From positions 1 to 36,586 of IMG/VR virus record IMGVR_UViG_3300037245_001050: a stretch of 36,586 nucleotides of DNA; one strand, written 5' to 3'. This DNA comes from a virus. The stretch's first letter is position 1; each line of letters begins with the position of its first letter. Of this stretch, positions 1 through 7,481 are shown one piece after another. The position numbers and the translations under genes are program-made. Under the pieces are notes generated by a model. That model worked only from the letters and a program-made list of their open reading frames with translations, was not told the origin of the DNA and searched no databases.

Positions 1-383
1 AGACACATTCAGTATTGGCATTAGCGAAGCTGCTCTATATCAACAATATTACAGTAAAAGCCTATAACATAATCGAGTTTTTAGATGAGATAAAGAGTAG
101 TTTTGATAGTAACGATTTCTTAATAAAGGATTTCTTGAAAGTGAAGCACGCTCTCATACTCGATGATTTTGGTACTGAGAAGGTTACGGACTGGACACAG
201 GAGATCATATACAGGCTCATAAACCTACGATATGAGAAGATGCTACAGACCTTCTTTATATCGAACCTGTCACCATCAAAGATAGGTGATGTGTATGGTG
301 ATCGGATAATGTCAAGGATAACCGAAATGGTAGGCGGGAAGGATAGCATTATCAAAATGACCGGGCAGGATAGACGGATATAA
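1..383 (+). CDS. DnaC-like helicase loader, C-terminal part (gene split by the window ends)
   Basis: This is the C-terminal 126 residues of an AAA+ ATPase of the DnaC/phage helicase-loader type, which would load the replicative helicase at the origin. The open frame runs in from base 3 with no start codon of its own. Visible motifs are a Walker B segment (ALILDDFG), a sensor-I-like FISNLS and an RIMSRI segment resembling the arginine-finger region. The reading frame is continuous with the fragment starting at 36381 once the single A shared by the two window ends is counted once. That gives GSVGTGKTHSVLALAK, a complete Walker A followed by a normal helix. The joined protein would be about 195 residues, slightly short for DnaC (about 245). 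It follows the replication initiator and methyltransferase genes on the circular map. Confidence 0.85.
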   Translation, partial: THSVLALAKLLYINNITVKAYNIIEFLDEIKSSFDSNDFLIKDFLKVKHALILDDFGTEKVTDWTQEIIYRLINLRYEKMLQTFFISNLSPSKIGDVYGDRIMSRITEMVGGKDSIIKMTGQDRRI

Positions 384-396
384 AAGGAGAGAGGAT

Positions 397-687
397 ATGA
401 GAAAAAAAATAGATTCAAGAACTGTTACAGAGGGGGCTTATATTTCTTTTCCAGACAACACAATCTTTCCACATCCAGATAAAGTATCTGGTTTAGAGTG
501 GGTGTGTAGACACGGAAGTCACGAAGAGATAATAAGGCACAGAATGTACATAGCAAGCATCTTAGAGGCTTACAAAAGTCTTGTTCATCACCAGACCACA
601 GTAAATTATTTTAAGCGGAAAATATATGAGATTAGAGATCATGTAAGGCGCGAACGCAAAAACAACCGCAAAGGAGAAATGATATGA
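397..687 (+). CDS. Hypothetical early protein, 96 aa
   Basis: I do not recognise this family. The product is basic at the C terminus (a run such as RRERKNNRKGE), soluble-looking and without membrane segments. The start is well supported: AAGGAGAGAGG lies just upstream of the ATG. That ribosome-binding region is the best match to the pyrimidine-rich 5' end of the putative small RNA at 28029-28098. The stop overlaps the next gene by four bases (ATGA), so translational coupling is likely. It lies directly after the helicase loader in the early transcription unit. Confidence 0.7.
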   Translation: MRKKIDSRTVTEGAYISFPDNTIFPHPDKVSGLEWVCRHGSHEEIIRHRMYIASILEAYKSLVHHQTTVNYFKRKIYEIRDHVRRERKNNRKGEMI

Positions 688-1127
688 GCAACAAACTAAC
701 CAACTTAGCAACCTCCCGTAAGCTCCAGCCTATAATGGGCGGGATTGAGACGGAGAAGTATTATGTTGGAGATACCATTTGTGTAAAGCTATCAGATGGC
801 ACTTTACTAAACCCAGAAAGCGGGAAAAGGATGCTGTGTTTACATTACATCACTGATATCGTACCCTCATACGATATCCATGACCTGCTTGCGAGGTTGC
901 CGAAGGTGATAGAACATGAAAAATATGGACGATGCTTTTTTACCTTATCTAGCTTTATTGATAGAGATGGAGAAGAACATTACCAAGTATTTTACAAAAC
1001 GCCAATACTCACACATAAACGCATAGGGGCACAATTTTCTAGATGGAAGCCATTACTCCAAGCCCTATCCGATCTATTAATCTGGCTATCAGAGAATAAT
1101 TATTTAGGGGGTAGAGATGAGGTGTAA
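684..1127 (+). CDS. Hypothetical early protein, 147 aa
   Basis: No family is recognised. The gene starts at an ATG that overlaps the upstream stop codon and has AAAGGAGAA as ribosome-binding site. The sequence is a mixed alpha/beta soluble protein with no signal peptide or transmembrane segment. The N-terminal half contains a glycine-rich stretch (IMGGIETEKYYVGD). The C terminus is aromatic and helical (LLQALSDLLIWLSENNYLGG). Its last 11 bases overlap the next gene. Confidence 0.65.
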   Translation: MSNKLTNLATSRKLQPIMGGIETEKYYVGDTICVKLSDGTLLNPESGKRMLCLHYITDIVPSYDIHDLLARLPKVIEHEKYGRCFFTLSSFIDRDGEEHYQVFYKTPILTHKRIGAQFSRWKPLLQALSDLLIWLSENNYLGGRDEV

Positions 1128-1464
1128 AGAATGTAGACATTATAAACCATCAAAGGTAAGGGGTGCGATAAATCTAGACTTATGTAAGTTTCATGGTAAG
1201 CTTTGCACCGAGCTTAACTATGGCAGAACTTGTTTTGACTTTGCCAATGTCAACCTTGAGATAGAATTGTTTCACAATAGAGAGCCAACGTGCCCGCATT
1301 GTGGTCATGGAGAAGCTGATTGGTGGGAGCATGGTGACGACATAAAGGATGGTAATGATTTTAAAATAGAATGCGGATCGTGTGAAAAAGAGTTTGAGGT
1401 CACTGTTTGTATAGAGACAACCTTTACCACGACAAAGCCAAAGGAGGCACAAGATGAAGGGTAA
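1117..1464 (+). CDS. Cysteine-rich protein with two zinc-binding-like modules, 115 aa
   Basis: The N-terminal 45 residues contain CKECRHYK followed by further cysteines (CKFHGKLC and RTCFDF). The second half has a zinc-ribbon pattern, CPHCG at about residue 59 and CGSCEKEF about 30 residues later. The four ribbon cysteines in CxxC pairs argue for one bound zinc ion. Its role cannot be read from sequence; small zinc-ribbon proteins are common in phage early regions and can bind DNA, RNA or host enzymes. It overlaps the genes on both sides by about 11 bases, typical of a tightly packed operon. Confidence 0.7.
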   Translation: MRCKECRHYKPSKVRGAINLDLCKFHGKLCTELNYGRTCFDFANVNLEIELFHNREPTCPHCGHGEADWWEHGDDIKDGNDFKIECGSCEKEFEVTVCIETTFTTTKPKEAQDEG

Positions 1465-1669
1465 AGCAGATAAATGGATTACAAGGCTGTTATGCCTATT
1501 GGCAGGCATGGCAATGAGTATGATTATTACAAGCTATGTGCAAGACAACAATCACACCCTCACCGCCCTCCAGCAGAGTCAGGATCGGTACGAGGGGAGG
1601 ATGTTAAAGATTATCAACGGTACTTGTGAAGCATGGGAGTGTCATATTCAAGTGGAGGTGGGAGAATGA
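1454..1669 (+). CDS. Small single-pass membrane protein, 71 aa
   Basis: Basic residues at the N terminus (MKGKADKWITR) precede one hydrophobic segment at about residues 11-29 (LLCLLAGMAMSMIITSYV). A hydrophilic tail of about 40 residues follows, carrying two cysteines (GTCEAWEC). The predicted topology is cytoplasmic N terminus with the tail outside the inner membrane. The start ATG has AAAGGAGGCACAAG upstream. Possible roles include a small lysis-related or superinfection-related membrane protein, but it lies in the early region and not in the lysis cassette, so no function is assigned. Confidence 0.65.
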   Translation: MKGKADKWITRLLCLLAGMAMSMIITSYVQDNNHTLTALQQSQDRYEGRMLKIINGTCEAWECHIQVEVGE

Positions 1670-1908
1670 AATTTCTAAAAGTAATATGGTTTGCGTATAA
1701 AGAAAAAAGGAAAGCATATTTATTGTCGCGGCTTGAGGAGTTAGAGAAAGACTTAAGGTGGCAACTTAGAGAACTAAACGTCCGTGTTAAGCCAACGGAT
1801 TTCGGCTACTATGCTAAATCCCACATTAAATATCTTTATGGGACTATGCGCGTCGGTAGAAAAATACAAAAGAAGATAGAGAAAATAAAGAAGCTGTTGA
1901 ATATTTAA
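1666..1908 (+). CDS. Small basic hypothetical protein, 80 aa
   Basis: I place the start at 1666 and not at an upstream in-frame GTG or ATG, because GGAGGTGGGAGA lies directly before this ATG and the start overlaps the preceding stop (ATGA). The protein is very basic and helical. It opens with MKFLKVIWFAYKEKRK and ends with a lysine-rich helix (KKIEKIKKLLNI). An amphipathic helix or coiled coil is likely in residues 17-35. No family is recognised. The charge is compatible with nucleic-acid binding or membrane association. Confidence 0.6.
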   Translation: MKFLKVIWFAYKEKRKAYLLSRLEELEKDLRWQLRELNVRVKPTDFGYYAKSHIKYLYGTMRVGRKIQKKIEKIKKLLNI

Positions 1909-1947
1909 CTAAACCAGCACCATCACGAGTGCTAGAGGAGGAGAGGA

Positions 1948-2271
1948 ATGGGCTATTGGGCAGGAGTAGAAATACATACAGGTAAGGAATATACAGAGGT
2001 TTGTGAGAGCATTAATCACACATCAAACACAGGTAAGATGTGGGCGATTGCACTGGGCATACCTTTAGGGGACTTGCACCATATGGAATGTAGAAATGCT
2101 GCGGACATTCTACATAAGGGGGTTAAGTATATGCGAGAAAATAAAGAAGAACTAGAAAAGCTTAATCCTGAAAACGGATGGGGTGATTATGATACTGCTC
2201 TTGAATTTTTAACGGAAATTCGCGATATGGCAGACGCACACCCAAAAGCTAGGCTTGATATTAGTTATTAA
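1948..2271 (+). CDS. Hypothetical early protein, 107 aa
   Basis: The start has a strong ribosome-binding site (GAGGAGGAGAGG) six bases before the ATG. The product is a soluble acidic protein with histidines and a central helix, ending in ARLDISY. A C-terminal helical region (ELEKLNPENGWGDYDTAL) is visible. No catalytic motif is recognised and no family is assigned. A gap of about 40 bases separates it from the gene before, with no clear promoter or terminator. Confidence 0.6.
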   Translation: MGYWAGVEIHTGKEYTEVCESINHTSNTGKMWAIALGIPLGDLHHMECRNAADILHKGVKYMRENKEELEKLNPENGWGDYDTALEFLTEIRDMADAHPKARLDISY

Positions 2272-2308
2272 CCACCCACCGCACGGTGACAAATTGGAGG
2301 AGAGGAAT

Positions 2309-2608
2309 ATGGAAGATACTAAGATAACACCAGAAGAAAGGCAACGCAGGACAGAAGCAAACAAGCTTAGAGATTATGAGCAAGCAATAAAAACACTAGA
2401 GAGTCAAGCAAAAGCGCTCACCAAAGAACGCGACACCTTAAAAGCAGCGTTGATGTTATCCTGCGGGGGAAGTGTCGGTATATGTCCTTATGATGAATCG
2501 TGTTGCACTTATAGCAAGGCTGGTGTCTGTACTGAAAATATGTCAACTACATGCTGGCGTGACCATTTCATATCGGAAGCCGCTAACAATACCCCACAAG
2601 GAGGGTGA
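2309..2608 (+). CDS. Coiled-coil plus cysteine-rich hypothetical protein, 99 aa
   Basis: The start at 2309 is preferred over an upstream in-frame start at 2255, because GGAGGAGAGG precedes this ATG and the longer version would overlap the previous gene. Residues 8-47 form a charged helix with coiled-coil character (QAIKTLESQAKALTKERDTL). The last 45 residues carry seven cysteines, in patterns such as CPYDESCCTY and CTENMSTTCW. They probably form a small metal-binding or disulfide module. Similar helix-plus-cysteine proteins occur in many phage early regions, with unknown roles. Confidence 0.6.
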   Translation: MEDTKITPEERQRRTEANKLRDYEQAIKTLESQAKALTKERDTLKAALMLSCGGSVGICPYDESCCTYSKAGVCTENMSTTCWRDHFISEAANNTPQGG

Positions 2609-2610
2609 CG

Positions 2611-3039
2611 ATGAGAGATAAGCTTAAGTTAAAAATAGGTGAATATTTATTTGAGTCAAACTGGTACGCTCGCGAAGAAGGTCAAAGACCAAATTATTAT
2701 TATTCTTCCTATCAGCGGGCTGTGTTGTCAAAGAGCATAATACAAGATGAAGATGGTAAAAGAATAACGTATAATATTACAGGCATAGGTGATATTGATG
2801 CTAGCATGTCGTTAGAGTCTTATAACCTATTTACAACAAAGAAAGCTGCCGATGAAGGCGCTAAACAGCTAGTAATAAAAGCATTAAAGGGCATGAAAAG
2901 GATAGATACAACTGGATACACACAGCACATAGCGCTTCTTAAAGCCCGCATAAAAACCGCTAACAACCCAAAACGCACCAAAAGGTTTGCGGATGCTATA
3001 AAATATTTGTATGATAATTTACCGAAAGGAGAAAGATGA
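2611..3039 (+). CDS. Hypothetical early protein, 142 aa
   Basis: I chose the ATG at 2611 because AAGGAGGG ends seven bases upstream. An in-frame GTG at 2605 overlaps the ribosome-binding site. The protein is basic and soluble, with a tyrosine-rich N-terminal section (NYYYSSYQR) and a lysine-rich C-terminal helix (RIKTANNPKRTKRFADAIKY). There is no recognisable catalytic motif. It overlaps the next gene by four bases. Confidence 0.6.
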   Translation: MRDKLKLKIGEYLFESNWYAREEGQRPNYYYSSYQRAVLSKSIIQDEDGKRITYNITGIGDIDASMSLESYNLFTTKKAADEGAKQLVIKALKGMKRIDTTGYTQHIALLKARIKTANNPKRTKRFADAIKYLYDNLPKGER

Positions 3040-3341
3040 TGAGTGAGATATTAAAAAACTTAGAAGATGATTTGGGTAATGTTGATATTGACTATGCAGA
3101 GAGCAGGCTGATACCTATCATGCAGGCACAGGTATTAATTGAAGGAGTCAAACAGCTCACACGCATAGCGGATAGCTTGGAGGCTTTAACCCCACAAATT
3201 GAGCAGGAAAGAAAAGTATGTTCAACTTGTCATTATGGTAAAGATTTCGGGGCAGGAACAGTTTGCGATAATGGTCTTGTGTGTCTTAATTATTCTGCAT
3301 GGCAACCGAGACTTGACAAACCCGATAAGAGTACGGTATAA
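3036..3341 (+). CDS. Small protein with C-terminal cysteine cluster, 101 aa; last early gene
   Basis: The N-terminal two thirds are acidic and helical (MMSEILKNLEDDLGNVD). Residues 65-95 hold a four-cysteine cluster in the arrangement CSTCHYG, VCDNG, VCLNYSAWQP. This C-x2-C...C...C-W-P pattern is seen in many small phage proteins and is likely to bind zinc. AAAGGAGAAAG provides a good ribosome-binding site, and ATGATG offers two adjacent starts. The 3' end of the gene contains the promoter at 3313-3342, so the late transcription unit starts inside it. Confidence 0.65.
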   Translation: MMSEILKNLEDDLGNVDIDYAESRLIPIMQAQVLIEGVKQLTRIADSLEALTPQIEQERKVCSTCHYGKDFGAGTVCDNGLVCLNYSAWQPRLDKPDKSTV

Positions 3342-3342
3342 T
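3313..3342 (+). promoter_or_regulatory. Sigma70-like promoter for the late (structural) operon
   Basis: A perfect TTGACA at 3313-3318 is followed after 18 bases by a perfect TATAAT at 3337-3342. It overlaps the stop codon of the gene before and lies about 75 bases upstream of the small terminase gene. The expected transcript start is near 3349. The only departure from the ideal is the 18-base spacer. Confidence 0.75.
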
Positions 3343-3346
3343 AAGG

Positions 3347-3404
3347 CTGATGGTTAATTCATCGGAGGGTTTAGGGAGATACCTTAAGCTCTCCGGCTCC
3401 TAAA
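3347..3404 (+). promoter_or_regulatory. Structured leader of the late operon with two predicted hairpins
   Basis: Two inverted repeats stand side by side in the 75-base gap before the small terminase gene. The first pairs CTGATG (3347-3352) with CATCGG (3360-3365), with one G-T wobble. The second pairs TTTAGG (3370-3375) with CCTAAA (3399-3404), extended inside by GAGA (3376-3379) with TCTC (3390-3393). No T-tract follows, so it is not a terminator. Given the promoter at 3313-3342, these would sit at or near the 5' end of the late mRNA. Possible roles are mRNA stabilisation, antitermination or a packaging-site element. Confidence 0.5.
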
Positions 3405-3417
3405 ATGAGGTAGAGGG

Positions 3418-3912
3418 ATGGCAGGACGACCGACAAAGTTTAGATTACCATTAGCGGCTGAGATATGCCTCAAGATGATAACTGAAAACCCGCCAAACAA
3501 TAATGTAAAAAAGATATGTGCAGCGAATAGTAAATATCCTTGCTTTAAAACATTTTATTCATGGTTATTTAAGGCAAATCAGGAAGATTCTGCTGACGAA
3601 TTTAAAGAATTTCTACACCAATATAACAGAGCTATCGAGATAAGGGCTGATATTTATAATGATGAGCAGGTTAACATAGCATATGACGACAAGGGTGACA
3701 TCCTAGTAGGCTTGCAAGGTATGAGGGGTAACTCTACCAATGTGGCACGGTCAAAGCTTAAAATTGACACGATTCAATACTTGCTAAAAGTGTCTAATCC
3801 TAAGAAATACGGTGATCGTAACGCTACCGACCTGACCATCAAATCAAACGGAGCTGCTTGCGATGCGCTACAGAAGATAACCGAGTCATATATGAATAAG
3901 GAGAAGGGATGA
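3418..3912 (+). CDS. Terminase small subunit (Sf6 gp1-like)
   Basis: The small terminase recognises the phage DNA and brings it to the motor ATPase for packaging. The opening MAGRPTKF is typical of terminase small subunits. The segment NVARSKLKIDTIQYLLKVSNPKKYGDR (read in two parts, about residues 108-134) matches the C-terminal oligomerisation region of the Sf6 gp1-like family. The middle (CFKTFYSWLFKANQ) fits a helix-turn-helix DNA-binding part. The length of 164 residues is normal. The start has GAGGTAGAGGG upstream. It sits as expected near the large subunit, with one small gene between them, and overlaps that gene by four bases. Confidence 0.85.
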   Translation: MAGRPTKFRLPLAAEICLKMITENPPNNNVKKICAANSKYPCFKTFYSWLFKANQEDSADEFKEFLHQYNRAIEIRADIYNDEQVNIAYDDKGDILVGLQGMRGNSTNVARSKLKIDTIQYLLKVSNPKKYGDRNATDLTIKSNGAACDALQKITESYMNKEKG

Positions 3913-4229
3913 TAAAAAGGCTACATAAGTTACCTGAAGCAATGGTGTGTAGAAGGCAGTTTACTAAAACTTCTAGCTTTTGGAAAATAATAACCTCATG
4001 GACATGTACCACTAAAGTAGAGTTGTTGTTTGAAACTGACATGCAAGCAGTATATCATTGTTCGCGCTGTAATTTAGATTATGTTTATATGAAGCAGAAG
4101 GTGGAACATGACGGCGCTGATATTGAAATGTGGGCGCTGTACTTAAATGAAGATCATGTTTACACTGTTGGAGAGCGGGTATTAGACAATAAATATGATT
4201 GCAGTATCGTGCAGCTTGAGGCTGCGTAA
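3909..4229 (+). CDS. Hypothetical protein between the terminase genes, 106 aa
   Basis: The family is not recognised. The product is a small soluble protein with a possible metal-binding pair of cysteines (HCSRCNLDY). An N-terminal segment is rich in basic and aromatic residues (RRQFTKTSSFWKIITSWTC). The start overlaps the small terminase stop (ATGA), arguing for coupled expression. Its position between the two terminase genes could mean a packaging accessory or an unrelated small cargo gene. Nothing in the sequence decides this. Confidence 0.6.
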   Translation: MIKRLHKLPEAMVCRRQFTKTSSFWKIITSWTCTTKVELLFETDMQAVYHCSRCNLDYVYMKQKVEHDGADIEMWALYLNEDHVYTVGERVLDNKYDCSIVQLEAA

Positions 4230-4232
4230 CAC

Positions 4233-5531
4233 ATGAAATCACACCAACGAAAACAGGTTAGAGACGCAGCGTTCGCTATCTTTGACTATAAACCTCACGA
4301 AGTACAACAAGCCATACATGATAGTTTTGCACGGTTCAGAATCGCGGTATTAGGGCGCCGGTCGGGCAAGACACACCTTGCGTCGAGGGAAGTTGCGGAG
4401 CTTCTATTTAATCCTGCTTTCCCTAATCAGCGTATTTGGATCACCGCGCCACATTTCAACTTGACGGAGCTGGTATTTCGTGAGGTGTGGGAGGTTATGC
4501 AGCAGTACATACCCGCAACAGCGATAACAGAGGCACGCTATACGGATCAGAAACGTATTATCCGTACAAGATGGGGGTCAAGTGTAGAATGTAAATCAGC
4601 AGACAATGAAAAGTCTCTGGTCGGAGAGGAGCTTGACCTGCTCATACTGGATGAGTGTGCAAAGATAAAGTTTCGTGCGTGGGAGCAGCACTTGAGACCT
4701 ACCCTATCATCACGTAAGGGTCGTGCATTGTTCATCACTACACCAGAAGGGCGTAACTGGGTGCATGGTCTGTTTAAGCGCGGTCAAGACCCTAATAGTA
4801 AGGGCTGGGAGTCTTTTACAGCCTCATCAGCGTGCAACCCTCATGGTGGCGTGCGTGATGATATGTTACAGGCAAAGAATGAAATGACCCCTGAGACATA
4901 CGAGCAGGAATATGAAGCTGCCTTTGTATCTCGTAAGGGTTTGGTGTATAAGACCTTCTCTCATGCTCGTCATGTGATAAGCCCCTCGAAGCTACCTAAG
5001 ACCTTTGACGAGATCATGTGTGGCGTAGATTATGGTTTCGTTAATCCGTCTGCTATTCTGGTGATCGGTGTGAAGGATAGCCGGTATTATGTGCTTGCAG
5101 AACATTATGAGAAAGAAATGTTTGACAAGGATAGAAAGGATGTGTTAACATCATTCAAGCGTCAGTATAACTTTCGTTATTGTTATGCCGACCATGATGC
5201 AGAATCAAACAAATACTTGCTTCTCGCTGGTTTCAAGATGAGGAAGGCGAGGAAGGAAGTAAGCGCAGGGCTTGAAGCGGTTGCACAAAAGATGATGATT
5301 AAGAAGGATGGGAAGCCCTCCCTCTTCATCGTCAATAGCTGTACGAACTTAATAACCGAATTAGAGGGTTATTCCTACCATGAGAAGAAGGATACAACAA
5401 ACGACAAAGAAGAACCCGTCAAGAATGACGATCATGCCTGCGATGCTCTCAGATACGCTATATACACGCGGGAGAATCCAAAGGGTAGGGTCAAAACCTA
5501 TAATCCACCGAGGAACGTAATATATGGCTAA
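4233..5531 (+). CDS. Terminase large subunit (packaging ATPase and nuclease)
   Basis: This is the motor that pumps DNA into the prohead and cuts the concatemer. The N-terminal ATPase domain shows Walker A (GRRSGKT, residues 41-47), Walker B (LLILDE, near 136-141) and a coupling motif (ITTPEGRNW, near 168). The C-terminal RNase H-like nuclease domain shows its acidic residues in CGVDYGF (near 263), YADHDAE (near 319) and DDHACDALRYA (near 400). The length of 432 residues is normal for this type. There is no strong ribosome-binding site before the ATG, so translation may be coupled to the gene before. The 3' end overlaps the portal gene by eight bases. Confidence 0.95.
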   Translation: MKSHQRKQVRDAAFAIFDYKPHEVQQAIHDSFARFRIAVLGRRSGKTHLASREVAELLFNPAFPNQRIWITAPHFNLTELVFREVWEVMQQYIPATAITEARYTDQKRIIRTRWGSSVECKSADNEKSLVGEELDLLILDECAKIKFRAWEQHLRPTLSSRKGRALFITTPEGRNWVHGLFKRGQDPNSKGWESFTASSACNPHGGVRDDMLQAKNEMTPETYEQEYEAAFVSRKGLVYKTFSHARHVISPSKLPKTFDEIMCGVDYGFVNPSAILVIGVKDSRYYVLAEHYEKEMFDKDRKDVLTSFKRQYNFRYCYADHDAESNKYLLLAGFKMRKARKEVSAGLEAVAQKMMIKKDGKPSLFIVNSCTNLITELEGYSYHEKKDTTNDKEEPVKNDDHACDALRYAIYTRENPKGRVKTYNPPRNVIYG

Positions 5532-6960
5532 TTCATCAACATCTAGACTAACCCAAACAAGGGCAGAATATAACGCGCTAAGCGGGGTCTGGACGTACAA
5601 CATTGATGCGTATGATAATCAGGGTGGCTTTATTGATGGTGGTCACTTGATTGCGTATGTAAGGGAGACCCCAGAGGGATTTGAAAGAAGGAAGTCGCGT
5701 TGCTGGTTCCCTAATTTTGCTAAAGATGTGGCTGTTACTCTATCCGGTCACTTGTTCAAGAAGCCAGCGACAAGGGACTTTGGTACTAATGCGAACCTCC
5801 TGGCGTTCAAAGACTCCACAAACCAAAAGGGTGACATAACACTTCAAGAGTTTATGAAGCAGGTCGAGACCCATTCTTATGTGTTCGGGTACTGTATGGT
5901 GCTTGTAGACAAGCCAGCAACAGAGCAGAGCAACCGGGCAGAGGAGCTAGAGAACGGGAAACCTTATGCGTACATAATCGACCCGCCTGATATGCTTGAC
6001 TGGGAGCTTGACGAAGCTGGTGAGTTTAAGTGGGTGAAGCTGCGAGAGACCTACAGGACGGAAGCCGACGATCCGTTCGGAACCCATGATACTAAATCAC
6101 GATACAGGATATGGACTAAAGAGGGGTGGACGTTATACGATAGCGATGAAACCCAGATTGGCTCTGGTGAACATAACCTTAATCGCGTCCCTCTCATAAT
6201 GGTCAAGCATGATGAAAGCTTGAAGTATCCGACCATCGGGACATCAACATTTACTTCAATCGTGCAGTTAGCGGTCAGGCTGTTTAATGCCCTCTCTGAA
6301 CGTGATAATATCCTGCTCGGTGCTACATTCCCAATACTGACGTTACCGACAACAGACCAGCTATCGCAGAAAGCAGGTGATGATGATACTACAAGCGAGA
6401 AGAATAACCCTGCATTGGGTGTGGGGTCTGTTGTGGCGTTCGACCCAGAGAGCCGACACGCTCCTGCCTTCATTAACCACGATGGTAAGACGGTCGAGAA
6501 CTATGATAAGCTTATTGAGTCACTTATTAAGCAGATGCAACAATTAGCGCGCCTTGAGTTTACAGGTGGCACATATACAAGCGGCGTTGCTATGGCGTTT
6601 GACTTCGAGAAAACGAATCAAGCCCTTATTAAGAAAGCAGAGACGCTAAGAGATTCTGAGCTTGCTGTCTTGAGGCTGGTCGATCTATGGATGGACGGAA
6701 CAGGTGAGCTTGATGGCATCATAGTTGACTATCCGGGCGATTATAACATCATGGACGTTGAAAAGACGTTGAAGAATATATTTGCAACCCTTGAGCTTAA
6801 TATAAGTGAAACATTTGACAAGGAAGTACGCAAGCAATCATCACGCAAGATATTGCCAGCGATACCAGATAAGACACAAAAGATAATCGACGCAGAAATA
6901 GACGCAGCCGTTAAGCCGATAGATGAGCTTGATGATGATGAGGGGGAGGGGGATTTATAA
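5524..6960 (+). CDS. Portal protein (DUF4055 type)
   Basis: The portal forms the dodecameric ring through which DNA enters the head and to which the tail attaches. The sequence has the features of the DUF4055 portal family: an N-terminal TRAEYNALSGVWTYNIDAYD, then GGHLIAYVRETPEGFERRKSR (two parts) and a long mixed alpha/beta body. The C-terminal half has a helical stretch (ESLIKQMQQLARLEFTGGTY) and an acidic tail (DELDDDEGEGDL). The length of 478 residues fits. Its position right after the large terminase is the standard order. Confidence 0.85.
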   Translation: MANSSTSRLTQTRAEYNALSGVWTYNIDAYDNQGGFIDGGHLIAYVRETPEGFERRKSRCWFPNFAKDVAVTLSGHLFKKPATRDFGTNANLLAFKDSTNQKGDITLQEFMKQVETHSYVFGYCMVLVDKPATEQSNRAEELENGKPYAYIIDPPDMLDWELDEAGEFKWVKLRETYRTEADDPFGTHDTKSRYRIWTKEGWTLYDSDETQIGSGEHNLNRVPLIMVKHDESLKYPTIGTSTFTSIVQLAVRLFNALSERDNILLGATFPILTLPTTDQLSQKAGDDDTTSEKNNPALGVGSVVAFDPESRHAPAFINHDGKTVENYDKLIESLIKQMQQLARLEFTGGTYTSGVAMAFDFEKTNQALIKKAETLRDSELAVLRLVDLWMDGTGELDGIIVDYPGDYNIMDVEKTLKNIFATLELNISETFDKEVRKQSSRKILPAIPDKTQKIIDAEIDAAVKPIDELDDDEGEGDL

Positions 6961-7467
6961 ATGAAAGCACTAGAGTTAATAGTAAGAACAAGAGAATATC
7001 TAAATTACCTAGAGGAGCACATAGGCAACGTATCTAGGGCATGGAAGGAACTGCAAGAGAAGTGCAAGGATATGCGTTTCATATCTGACGACTTTGTTTT
7101 CTTTGGCATTGATGCACACATTAAAAGCCATGATTTATCAAAATTAGGCGAATATGAACTTGCTCAGTATAGACGCAAGTTCTTCCCAGTAGACAAAGAA
7201 ATCCAAGAGCCGGAAGAAATAGCAGGGGCGTTTCAGCACCACTACGATAATAATTCGCACCATTGGCAAAACTGGACTAAGAGCATAGAAAAGACACCAT
7301 ATGACCATGAGTGTCATTGTGTTTGCATGGTCGTAGATTGGATGGCTATGGGCTATAAGTTTAGTGATACAGCACAAGCATATTACGAGAAGAATAAAGA
7401 CAATATTGAGTTGCCTGAATGGGCTGTAAATTTCATTTATGAAATATTCACAAGGCTTACTAAGTAA
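6961..7467 (+). CDS. DUF5662 family protein, 168 aa
   Basis: The arrangement of histidines and acidic residues matches the DUF5662 family: HIKSHDLSKLGEYELAQYRRKF, then FQHHYDNNSHHWQNW, then VVDWMAMGYKF with a C-terminal tyrosine-containing helix (the long pieces are read here in parts). The conserved H, D, HH and D positions suggest a metal-dependent fold related to HD hydrolases, but no reaction is known to me. It starts on the base after the portal stop codon. It is probably a cargo gene in the head operon and not a structural protein. Confidence 0.7.
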   Translation: MKALELIVRTREYLNYLEEHIGNVSRAWKELQEKCKDMRFISDDFVFFGIDAHIKSHDLSKLGEYELAQYRRKFFPVDKEIQEPEEIAGAFQHHYDNNSHHWQNWTKSIEKTPYDHECHCVCMVVDWMAMGYKFSDTAQAYYEKNKDNIELPEWAVNFIYEIFTRLTK

Positions 7468-7481
7468 CGGGATTTAATATA

